Shown here one piece after another: positions 1 through 5,364 of a DNA stretch of 8,147 nt. Location of the stretch: assembly GCA_027364815.1 (NCBI GenBank), contig DAHXOQ010000124.1:1-8147 (forward strand). The letters are read 5' to 3'. The notes under the pieces are model-generated. The model saw only the letters and a list, made by a program, of their open reading frames with translations. It ran no database searches and was not told the DNA's origin. The number at the start of each line of letters is the position of its first letter. Within the stretch, counting starts at the first letter, position 1. The DNA comes from Acidobacteriaceae bacterium. GTDB lineage: Bacteria; Acidobacteriota; Terriglobia; Terriglobales; Acidobacteriaceae. Position numbers and translations under genes: made by a program.

Positions 1-862
1 GAGTCGAGAATGTCTTATGCAAATTCAAATGCATCACATCGACGCCGAAATCGCCTGGCCGCGCTTTGCCCACCAGCGCATTCATATTCGCGCCATCCAT
101 ATAGAGCAACGCGCCCTTCGCGTGCAGAATATCAGCGATCTTGTGAATCTGGTTTTCAAAGACTCCAATCGTCGAAGGATTCGTCAGCATCAGCGCCGCG
201 GTCTCATCATCCACCTGCCGCGCTAACGCTTCCAGATCAATCCCGCCCTCTGGATTCGATTTCAAATTCTCCACCGTGTATCCGCAGATTGCCGCCGTCG
301 CCGGATTCGTACCGTGCGCGGAATCAGGAATCAGGACTTTCTTGCGAGCATTGCCTTTGGACTCGTGATACGCGCGAATCAGCAGAATACCCGTCATCTC
401 TCCATGCGCGCCGGCTGCCGGTTGCAGCGTAATCGCATCCATCCCCGTAATCTCAAGCAGGCATTTCTGCAGCAGTTCGACAATCTCCATCGACCCCTGC
501 GAGAGCGACTCCGGCTGATAGGGATGCGCCTCGGCCAGCCCCTCAATCCGCGCGACGTATTCGTTCACCCGCGGGTTGTACTTCATCGTGCAGGAGCCCA
601 GCGGATACATCCCCAAATCAATGGCATAGTTCCACGTCGAGAGGCGCGTGAAGTGCCGGATGATTTCAATCTCGCTCACCTCGGGCAGCGGCGCCGCATC
701 TTTGCGATAGGCCTTACCCAGCGCACTCTCTGCATCGACCTTCGGCACATCAAGCGGTGGCAACTTGTACCCGCGCTTGCCCGGCGCCGACTTCTCGAAG
801 ATCAACCCTTCGTTCTGCGTCTGATGCATCCGAACTTTTTTCGTCGTGATCTCGTTAACCAT
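1..862 (-). CDS. gcvPB: Glycine dehydrogenase (decarboxylating) subunit 2, P-protein beta half; C-terminus cut by window edge
   Basis: With GcvPA this forms the PLP-dependent P-protein of the glycine cleavage system. That enzyme decarboxylates glycine in the cytoplasm and passes the aminomethyl group to lipoyl-GcvH. I translated the minus strand from the ATG at 862-860: it reads MVNEITTKKVRMHQTQNEG and stays open for 287 codons to the window edge. Family landmarks are YPLGSCTMKYNPR (about residues 86-98), HPYQPES.SQG (113-123), the glycine-rich LQPAAGAHGEM (147-156), SAHGTNPA (181-188), MDGANMNA (255-262) and HLNLHKTF (278-285). Lys283 in that last motif is the expected Schiff-base lysine. 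GcvPB proteins usually run to about 480-500 residues, so roughly 200 are missing to the left. The start codon shares one base with the stop of the upstream exonuclease gene (TAATG). A GAGG at 873-876, 10 nt upstream inside that gene, could serve as its Shine-Dalgarno sequence. Translational coupling is therefore likely. Identification is firm. Confidence 0.96.
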   Translation of the reverse strand, partial: MVNEITTKKVRMHQTQNEGLIFEKSAPGKRGYKLPPLDVPKVDAESALGKAYRKDAAPLPEVSEIEIIRHFTRLSTWNYAIDLGMYPLGSCTMKYNPRVNEYVARIEGLAEAHPYQPESLSQGSMEIVELLQKCLLEITGMDAITLQPAAGAHGEMTGILLIRAYHESKGNARKKVLIPDSAHGTNPATAAICGYTVENLKSNPEGGIDLEALARQVDDETAALMLTNPSTIGVFENQIHKIADILHAKGALLYMDGANMNALVGKARPGDFGVDVMHLNLHKTFST

Positions 863-1692
863 TATTTTTTCGCCTCACTGGGAGATTCAGTTGCCAATAC
901 TGTCGCTGCAGCTTCCGGTTCCATTTCAAATTTTTCATTTTCCGCCAGATTCGTTTTACTTGTACCACCAATACTCTTAGGAGCTTTTGTCCAACGAACT
1001 TTTTGTCCGATGGCGGAAGTTGCGGAGGTGAAGATAATCAGCGCACGCTTGCAATCACCCAAGGCACGGTGCGTATCATCGGTCGATAGCTTCCCTACTC
1101 TAGCCAAGGAATCGAGCCGATAACTTGGTAGACCAGGCCAAGCGCGACGCGCCCTTTTCAAGGCGCATGTGTAACTGTTCTTTATTTCAAATCCATGCTT
1201 TTCTGCGGCACTATACAGAAATCCCATATCAAATTCTGCGTTGTACGTGACCAATGGCAAATCCCCGATAAACTCAATGAATTGATTCATTGCATCCCTT
1301 ATTTCAATCCCGTCACTCTCAACCATTTTCTGTGTGATTCCGGTGATCTCAGTAATTTTCTTTGGAATTCGATTTTGTGGCCTCACAAGTGTATTAAATG
1401 CATCGTGGTTATCAGATTCGAGATTTACTCGTATTGCACCAAATTCAATAATTTCATCTGTTCTTGCGCTAAGGCCCGTTGTCTCTAGGTCTAGAACAAC
1501 GAATTGATGAGGCAAGAGATCTAAGATGCCTGATGAGTTCGAGATTGCATCTGAAGGTCTATCTGAGGGATTTGATTTGACTGGCAAGCTATTAAATTCT
1601 GAAGACTCCGGTCGAGGCCTCGTGTTCTTAAAGAGGGAAGCCATAAGAACAAGAACGCAAATCAAACCGGCAATTACTACGATGGCTTCCAT
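862..1692 (-). CDS. Membrane-anchored DEDDh 3'-5' exonuclease (DnaQ/RNase T superfamily)
   Basis: A 276-residue protein. All catalytic positions of a DEDDh exonuclease are present: ExoI FVVLDLETTG (Asp68, Glu70), ExoII TYNAEFDMGFL (Asp155) and ExoIII THRALGDCKRA (His208, Asp213). TGITQKMV at 117-124 is also typical of the DnaQ epsilon/PolC-exonuclease type. Such enzymes remove nucleotides from DNA or RNA 3' ends using two metal ions; the substrate here is unknown. Residues 3-20 form one hydrophobic helix followed by a basic stretch (KNTRPRP) and a Ser/Pro/Asn-rich linker to about 60. The predicted topology is a membrane anchor with the nuclease domain (about 62-222) in the cytoplasm. The last 50 residues match nothing I recognise. 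The start has GGGA at 1698-1701, 5 nt upstream. The gene lies 28 bp after gcvPA and its TAA overlaps the gcvPB ATG, so it is part of the gcv operon by position. Two hand-counted 60-base lines inside it give 37% and 40% GC, against 63% for one line in gcvPA, which suggests recent acquisition. No link to glycine metabolism is known to me. Confidence 0.9.
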   Translation of the reverse strand: MEAIVVIAGLICVLVLMASLFKNTRPRPESSEFNSLPVKSNPSDRPSDAISNSSGILDLLPHQFVVLDLETTGLSARTDEIIEFGAIRVNLESDNHDAFNTLVRPQNRIPKKITEITGITQKMVESDGIEIRDAMNQFIEFIGDLPLVTYNAEFDMGFLYSAAEKHGFEIKNSYTCALKRARRAWPGLPSYRLDSLARVGKLSTDDTHRALGDCKRALIIFTSATSAIGQKVRWTKAPKSIGGTSKTNLAENEKFEMEPEAAATVLATESPSEAKK

Positions 1693-1720
1693 GATTATCC
1701 CTTTTGTACCCTGTTACACA

Positions 1721-3040
1721 CTACCCCACCCGATCAATCTCTTCCTTCTTTGTCAACTCCGTCGCGCACCACAAACTCGCATTTCCCAACTCCGGATAAT
1801 GCTTGCTCAAATCCAATCCGCCAATAATCTTCTCGTTGAGCAATCTCTCATTCCACGCTGCCGGCGTTTCTTTCGTCTCCAGCACAAACTCGTGGAACCT
1901 CGGCGCACCCGTGAATCTCAACTTCACTCCAGGCAACGACGACAGCTTCTTCGCCGCGTAATCCGCCTTCGCAAAATTATGCTCGGCCAGCTCGCGAATC
2001 CCCTCTTTGCCGTAAACCGTCAGGAAGATTGTCGCCATCAATGCAACCAAAGCTTGATTGGTGCAAATATTCGAAGTCGCCTTCTCTCTCCGGATGTGTT
2101 GCTCTCTCGTTGAGAGAGTCAGAACAAATCCTCGGTTTCCATCGTGGTCCACTGTCTGCCCGCAAAGCCTTCCCGGCATCTGCCGCAGATACTGTTCCTT
2201 AGCTGCGATAACGCCGCAAAACGGTCCGCCATAAGTTGGCGCAACACCAAACGATTGCGCTTCCATGCTGACAATATCCGCATCCACCGGCGGCGCAACG
2301 ATGCCAAGCGAAATCGCTTCAGCAATCGAAACAATCAGCAACGCGCCCTTCGCATGTGCAATCGCCGCAATCGCAGGAATATCCTCAATCACGCCAAAGA
2401 AGTTCGGGCTCTGCACCAGCACTGCCGCAGTCTCATCTGTAATCGCCGCATCCAGCGCCTTCAAATCCACGCGCCCCGTCTCGTTGTCATAGCCGACATA
2501 CGTCGTCGGAATCTTCTGATGCTGCGCGTATGTGGCCAGCACTTCGCGATACTCCGGATGCACCGCACGCGCCACAACCGCATGAGACCGTCCCGTAATC
2601 CGCACCGCCATCATCACTGCTTCAGCCGCGCCAGTCGAGCCGTCATACATGCTTGCGTTAGCCACATCCATGCCCGTCAACTCGGCGATCATCGTCTGAA
2701 ATTCAAAAATCGCCTGCAGCGTTCCCTGCGTAATCTCCGGCTGATACGGCGTGTAGCTCGTCAAGAATTCCCCGCGCTGCACCAGCGAATCAATCACCAC
2801 CGGCCGGTAATGCCGATAAACGCCCGCGCCCAGAAAATTCGCATACCCCTGCCCATTCTTAAGGCCAGCGGCGCGGAAGTGGTCAATAATCTCGCTCTCG
2901 CCAAGTTGGCGCGGAACGTCCAGATCACGCGTGATGCGGAATTCTTCAGGGATAACGGAAAAGAGGTCGTCGATTGCAGCGGCGCCGATGCGAGCAAGCA
3001 TCGCTTCGCGCTCCGCAGGAGATTTTGGAAGATAGCGCAT
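1721..3040 (-). CDS. gcvPA: Glycine dehydrogenase (decarboxylating) subunit 1, P-protein alpha half
   Basis: The partner of GcvPB in the split P-protein. The two subunits together make the glycine decarboxylase that loads the lipoyl arm of GcvH, in the cytoplasm. Its 439 residues match the usual length of about 440-450. Landmarks in order are FLGAGVYRHY (69-78), SYTPYQPEITQGTLQA (95-110), MYDGSTGAAEA (131-141), SPNFFGVIED (211-220), GGPFCG (271-276) and the strongly conserved block from REQHIRREKATSNICTNQ (312-329). The PLP lysine lies in GcvPB, so its absence here is normal. The ATG at 3040 fits the family N-terminus (MRYLPKSPAEREAML). Its Shine-Dalgarno sequence is weak (GGA about 9 nt upstream) and lies within a heptad repeat array that begins 3 bp before the start codon. 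gcvH is 221 bp upstream and the exonuclease gene 28 bp downstream, so in this genome the two P-protein genes are separated by a foreign-looking gene. Confidence 0.96.
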   Translation of the reverse strand: MRYLPKSPAEREAMLARIGAAAIDDLFSVIPEEFRITRDLDVPRQLGESEIIDHFRAAGLKNGQGYANFLGAGVYRHYRPVVIDSLVQRGEFLTSYTPYQPEITQGTLQAIFEFQTMIAELTGMDVANASMYDGSTGAAEAVMMAVRITGRSHAVVARAVHPEYREVLATYAQHQKIPTTYVGYDNETGRVDLKALDAAITDETAAVLVQSPNFFGVIEDIPAIAAIAHAKGALLIVSIAEAISLGIVAPPVDADIVSMEAQSFGVAPTYGGPFCGVIAAKEQYLRQMPGRLCGQTVDHDGNRGFVLTLSTREQHIRREKATSNICTNQALVALMATIFLTVYGKEGIRELAEHNFAKADYAAKKLSSLPGVKLRFTGAPRFHEFVLETKETPAAWNERLLNEKIIGGLDLSKHYPELGNASLWCATELTKKEEIDRVG

Positions 3041-3043
3041 GAT

Positions 3044-3085
3044 AGCGTCCAGCCTCTTGCTTCTAGCTGTCAGCTAAAAGCTCTT
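3044..3085 (+). repeat. Heptad repeat array A (six 7-bp units, AGC-type)
   Basis: Six consecutive 7-bp units start at 3044, 3051, 3058, 3065, 3072 and 3079. Five begin AGC and the third begins TGC, for example AGCGTCC at 3044, AGCTGTC at 3065 and AGCTAAA at 3072. The register is lost on both sides. Within it, TAGCTG (3064-3069), T and CAGCTA (3071-3076) form a perfect palindrome. One mismatch further out, GCTT (3059-3062) pairs with AAGC (3078-3081). The array ends 3 bp before the gcvPA start codon, so on the minus strand it is the immediate leader of that gene. It could be a dispersed repeat of this genome or slippage-generated filler. Function is unknown. Confidence 0.6.
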
Positions 3086-3261
3086 TGATCTGGGTATTCA
3101 AACAATTGGATGATGCCGACAATAAAGCCGATTCAAGTCCAAACCAATTTTAGCCGAGCGCATGCCCTCCGCGTTCCAAAATGCGGCTGTACGCATTGAT
3201 GAGACCAAAAGCAGCATGCTTCGGCCCCGAATCTGCTTCAAATCTGGTTCAGAAAACAGCT

Positions 3262-3651
3262 TTACGCGCCGGTCTCTTCGCTGACAAAGGCCTCGTATGC
3301 TGCGGCGTCGAGCAGTGAGTTCATTTCTGTCGGGTCGCTGAGCTCAACCTTGATGATCCACGCCGCGTGCGCGTCTTCGTTAATCTGGTCCGGCGCATTC
3401 TTCAGCTCTTCATTGACGGCGGTAACTTTGCCAGTCACCGGCGAAAAAAGATCGCTGACCGCCTTCACGCTCTCAACCGAGCCGAAAGTCTGCCCTGCTG
3501 TAACCGTGTCGCCAACTTTGGGTGCGTCAACGTAAACGATGTCGCCGAGTGAGCTCTGCGCATAGTCGGTAATGCCGATGGTTCCGGCTGTGCCAACAAC
3601 TTCAATCCATTCGTGCTCGCGGGAGTAACGGTATTGCGTAGGATATGCCAT
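3262..3651 (-). CDS. gcvH: Glycine cleavage system H protein (lipoyl carrier)
   Basis: A small cytoplasmic carrier that moves the aminomethyl intermediate, bound on a lipoyl arm, between the P-, T- and L-proteins. Its 129 residues are the normal family length. The N-terminus RYSREHEWIEV (8-18) and the hairpin around FGSVESVKAVSDLFSPVTGKV (56-76) are diagnostic. Lys63 in ESVKA is the lipoylation site. LGDIVYVDAPKVGDTV (35-50) is also typical. The ATG at 3651 has GAAAGG about 9 nt upstream, and the protein starts MAYPTQYRYSREHEW, as family members do. It is the first gcv gene here: the gene before it is the M48 peptidase, 171 bp away across a repeat-filled gap. The usual neighbour gcvT is not in this window. 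I see no glycine-riboswitch core in the leader. A TTGACG at 3693-3688 could be a -35 box, but I cannot pair it with a good -10. Confidence 0.97.
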   Translation of the reverse strand: MAYPTQYRYSREHEWIEVVGTAGTIGITDYAQSSLGDIVYVDAPKVGDTVTAGQTFGSVESVKAVSDLFSPVTGKVTAVNEELKNAPDQINEDAHAAWIIKVELSDPTEMNSLLDAAAYEAFVSEETGA

Positions 3652-3697
3652 GGCTAAAACCTTTCGTGATTAGTGTACAAGAAGCAGCGTCAAAAAC

Positions 3698-3739
3698 AGC
3701 GTCAAGCGCCAAGCGTCGAGTCAATAGCGTGAAGTGGAT
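3698..3739 (+). repeat. Heptad repeat array B (six 7-bp units, AGCGTC-type)
   Basis: Six 7-bp units in exact register start at 3698, 3705, 3712, 3719, 3726 and 3733. Every unit begins AG and four begin AGCG (AGCGTCA at 3698, AGCGCCA at 3705, AGCGTCG at 3712, AGCGTGA at 3726). The other two are degenerate (AGTCAAT, AGTGGAT). A further AGCGTC at 3686-3691 is out of register. The array lies in the leader of gcvH, on the opposite strand to the gene, and mirrors array C. Units 1-2 and part of unit 3 form the left arm of the inverted repeat 3692-3822. Confidence 0.65.
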
Positions 3740-3774
3740 GAACGCAAATTACGATTCACTACCGGTTCTCCCAT

Positions 3775-3816
3775 GGTTTCTACTGGCTAGACGCTAAACG
3801 CTTGACGCTCGACGCT
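3775..3816 (-). repeat. Heptad repeat array C (six 7-bp units, AGCGTC-type, inverted relative to B)
   Basis: Read on the minus strand from 3816, six 7-bp units follow in exact register. The first four begin AGCG (AGCGTCG at 3816-3810, AGCGTCA at 3809-3803, AGCGTTT at 3802-3796, AGCGTCT at 3795-3789). AGCCAGT and AGAAACC then decay. The array starts 7 bp after the last base of the M48 stop codon. It is the same kind of sequence as array B in the opposite orientation, and both have six units (42 bp) with the best-conserved units at the outer ends. Confidence 0.65.
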
Positions 3817-3822
3817 GTTTTT

Positions 3823-5187
3823 TCACTTGTCGAAGAACTCGCCCTTCCCTCCATTCGCCCACGGATCATAATGCGCCGCAAAATTGGCGCGATCCGAAGT
3901 CGAAGGATGACTTCCAAACCAGAACTCCATAAAAGGACTTGGATTCGGATCCTCAAGCCAAAGTTCACCGAGGTGATTGAACGAGGCCACGGCCGTCTTC
4001 TGCGGATCGGCAACCAGCGTGTGAATCGCCTCCTGTCCATAAACATCCGCCTGGTGCTCAAAGTGCCTGCTCACAGCGTTCATCGCCGGGGTCAGGAAGG
4101 TTGCAACGATGGTGAGTGCAAGCAGCAGCACTGTAAAACCCGCGCGGCTATCGAGCGATTCAATCCCCCACTTCGCGCCATTCTTTTTGAAGATCCACTC
4201 ACCCAGCTTTGCGCTCACCCAAAAAAGAAAGCAGAAAATCACCACATCGAGCGCAAACTCCTTGGGAATATGGTTCAAAACATAATGTCCGCTCTCATGC
4301 CCCACGATGAAGAGAGTTTCATCTTCCGGCAGCCGATCTGCGGTGGTATCCCAAATCACCATGCGTTTGGTCCTGCCCATCCCCGCCACGTACGCATTCA
4401 CGCCATTTGATTTTTCGCTTTGCAACGCAAGGAACATCTTGTCGCGCGGAATGTTCGTCCCCGTGCGCGCCACCAATGTCTCCAGCCGCGACACCAGCGC
4501 CGCGTGGTGCATCTCAAGCGGCTCGCTCTTCACAAAGATATTCGCGATGTACGGCGAAACAATAATTCCGAAAGCCAGAATTGGAATCGTGATCAGCCAA
4601 CTCCACACCCAATACCGGCGCGGCGAAACTTTCACCAGCCAATTGAAGAAAAGCAGTATCAGCACTCCAAACAAAACACCCAGCCCCAACGCTTTTCCCT
4701 GATCAACAAACCACCCGCCCCAGCTCTGTACACTGATTCCGAAGTGCCGCTCCACATGCTCGCCATACAGCCCCAGCGGCAAATCCGCAAGCGTCGTAAT
4801 CACAATAAAAATCGCAAAGTAAAAAATCCCCTGAATCCACCGCGCATGGAATCGCGCCACAACCCACTTCTCAATACGCACCGCCAGCCTTGATGCAAGA
4901 ATCACCCAAACCACCAGCAATCCCCACAACGTTCCCACAATGGTAAGAATGTTTCTCACCCGTGTAATCGCGATCGCATGGCGCAGCTTCTCCGGCGAAA
5001 GCTGATAGCTCTGCTTTGACTCTCCATTCGTTACCGCTGTAACCGGAGTCGATTGTGTCGTCGCTGCCGGCTGAGCGGGCGCCGTGGCACTGGCAGGCGC
5101 GGAAGCATCTTTTGCTTGTGCCTTCAAAACTGGCGCGCCTAGCGCAAAAAACAAGCAACCCGTCGCAATCAAAACTCGTTTCATCAT
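3823..5187 (-). CDS. M48 family membrane metallopeptidase, Ste24/CAAX-protease-like
   Basis: A 454-residue zinc endopeptidase of the inner membrane. In this family Ste24 cuts prenylated CAAX proteins in eukaryotes, while bacterial members act in membrane-protein quality control; the substrate here is unknown. The catalytic motif is VGHESGHYV (His297, Glu298, His301). The third zinc ligand is Glu377 in HFEHQADVYG. The segment NAYVAGMGRTKRMVIWDT before the HExxH and the late GSHPSTSDR are also family features. The N-terminus looks like a signal peptide (2-25, ending KAQA), followed by an Ala/Pro/Thr-rich linker to about 55. Likely membrane helices are at 79-98, 118-134, 165-184, 194-212, 313-328 and 351-368. 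The stretch around LADLPLGLYGEHVERHFGIS fits the M48 N-terminal domain. The gene starts with two adjacent ATGs; Met2 at 5184 is an equally good start. It is divergent from the TldD-like operon, and its stop codon touches the inverted repeat at 3692-3822. Whether it is co-transcribed with gcvH is doubtful for that reason. Confidence 0.93.
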   Translation of the reverse strand: MMKRVLIATGCLFFALGAPVLKAQAKDASAPASATAPAQPAATTQSTPVTAVTNGESKQSYQLSPEKLRHAIAITRVRNILTIVGTLWGLLVVWVILASRLAVRIEKWVVARFHARWIQGIFYFAIFIVITTLADLPLGLYGEHVERHFGISVQSWGGWFVDQGKALGLGVLFGVLILLFFNWLVKVSPRRYWVWSWLITIPILAFGIIVSPYIANIFVKSEPLEMHHAALVSRLETLVARTGTNIPRDKMFLALQSEKSNGVNAYVAGMGRTKRMVIWDTTADRLPEDETLFIVGHESGHYVLNHIPKEFALDVVIFCFLFWVSAKLGEWIFKKNGAKWGIESLDSRAGFTVLLLALTIVATFLTPAMNAVSRHFEHQADVYGQEAIHTLVADPQKTAVASFNHLGELWLEDPNPSPFMEFWFGSHPSTSDRANFAAHYDPWANGGKGEFFDK

Positions 5188-5192
5188 TTTCT

Positions 5193-5197
5193 CTCCT
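5193..5197 (-). promoter_or_regulatory. Ribosome binding site of the M48 gene
   Basis: AGGAG on the minus strand, within CAGGAGAGAAAATG. It lies 5 nt from the first ATG (5187) and 8 nt from the second (5184). The wider spacing slightly favours the second ATG, which would shorten the protein by one residue. It sits in the 177-bp divergent gap 5188-5364, where I could not identify a convincing sigma-70 promoter for either direction. Confidence 0.6.
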
Positions 5198-5302
5198 GAA
5201 TGGTTATCAACCTGAGCTATCCAAGTAACTTCATCTGAAACTTCCCGATTTTTCAGCCATGAACCTTGATTTTGGCGAGGGAATACGGGTCCCGGTCCTC
5301 TC

Positions 5303-5334
5303 GTAACTAGACCTCATGCCGTCTAAACAGTTAC
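5303..5334. promoter_or_regulatory. Interrupted inverted repeat upstream of the TldD-like operon (candidate operator)
   Basis: The left half is GTAACT followed directly by AGAC (5303-5312). The right half is GTCT (5321-5324), four unpaired bases, then AGTTAC (5329-5334). All ten bases of the left half are matched, with a 4-nt bulge in the right half. A second perfect palindrome, CGGG-T-CCCG, lies at 5286-5294. Both fall in the divergent gap, 31-79 bp before the TldD-like start codon, where an operator or a leader hairpin could act. No known regulator motif was recognised. Confidence 0.3.
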
Positions 5335-5364
5335 AAGAAAGTTGTACGTCAATGACTGGAGCTT

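Larger units (their letters stand above)
3692..3822 (-). repeat. 131-bp element with 25-bp inverted-repeat arms; possible terminator of the M48 gene
   Basis: The arms are 3692-3716 and 3798-3822. Read outward-in, each goes five A, C, then AGCGTC-type heptads. Compared base by base the arms differ at two positions out of 25. In minus-strand RNA, the strand of both flanking genes, each difference becomes a G-U pair, so the stem is unbroken; in plus-strand RNA they would be A-C mismatches. The 5' A-tract overlaps the last base of the M48 stop codon and the 3' arm ends in a run of U. This resembles a long intrinsic or bidirectional terminator with an 81-nt loop. Two facing copies of a short repeat are also the structure of a REPIN or MITE. 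I saw no convincing target-site duplication. Confidence 0.5.

Noticed and set aside
314..1123. Long plus-strand open frame of 269 codons
   Set aside because: It crosses from the antisense of gcvPB into the antisense of the exonuclease gene, both certain genes. It is rich in Arg/His/Asn as antisense frames of GC-rich genes are, and has no recognisable motif.
862..1692. Exonuclease gene as the replicative DnaQ proofreading subunit
   Set aside because: It has an N-terminal membrane helix and a long linker, lies in the gcv operon, and has atypical composition. The housekeeping epsilon subunit lacks such an anchor.
2144..3088. Plus-strand open frame of 314 codons opposite gcvPA
   Set aside because: It is entirely antisense to gcvPA, with an Arg/His/Asn-rich low-complexity composition, and has no family features.
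3098..3217. 39-codon minus-strand open frame in the gcvPA-gcvH gap, starting MLLLVSSMRTAAFW
   Set aside because: It has no clear Shine-Dalgarno sequence, no neighbouring support and no recognised family. A frame of this size is expected by chance in 221 bp. The gap otherwise shows only heptad array A.
3665..3705. Sigma-70 promoter for gcvH using TTGACG at 3693-3688 or 3705-3700
   Set aside because: Neither TTGACG has a good TATAAT-like box at 16-18 bp (the best is TAATCA at 15 bp). The TTGAC strings arise from the heptad repeats themselves.
3652..3822. Glycine riboswitch upstream of gcvH
   Set aside because: The leader is filled by the heptad arrays, and I could not find the paired glycine-aptamer core. 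A covariance-model search would settle it.
3692..3822. CRISPR array
   Set aside because: The repeats are 7 bp, contiguous and without spacers, and the two blocks face each other. No cas gene is nearby.
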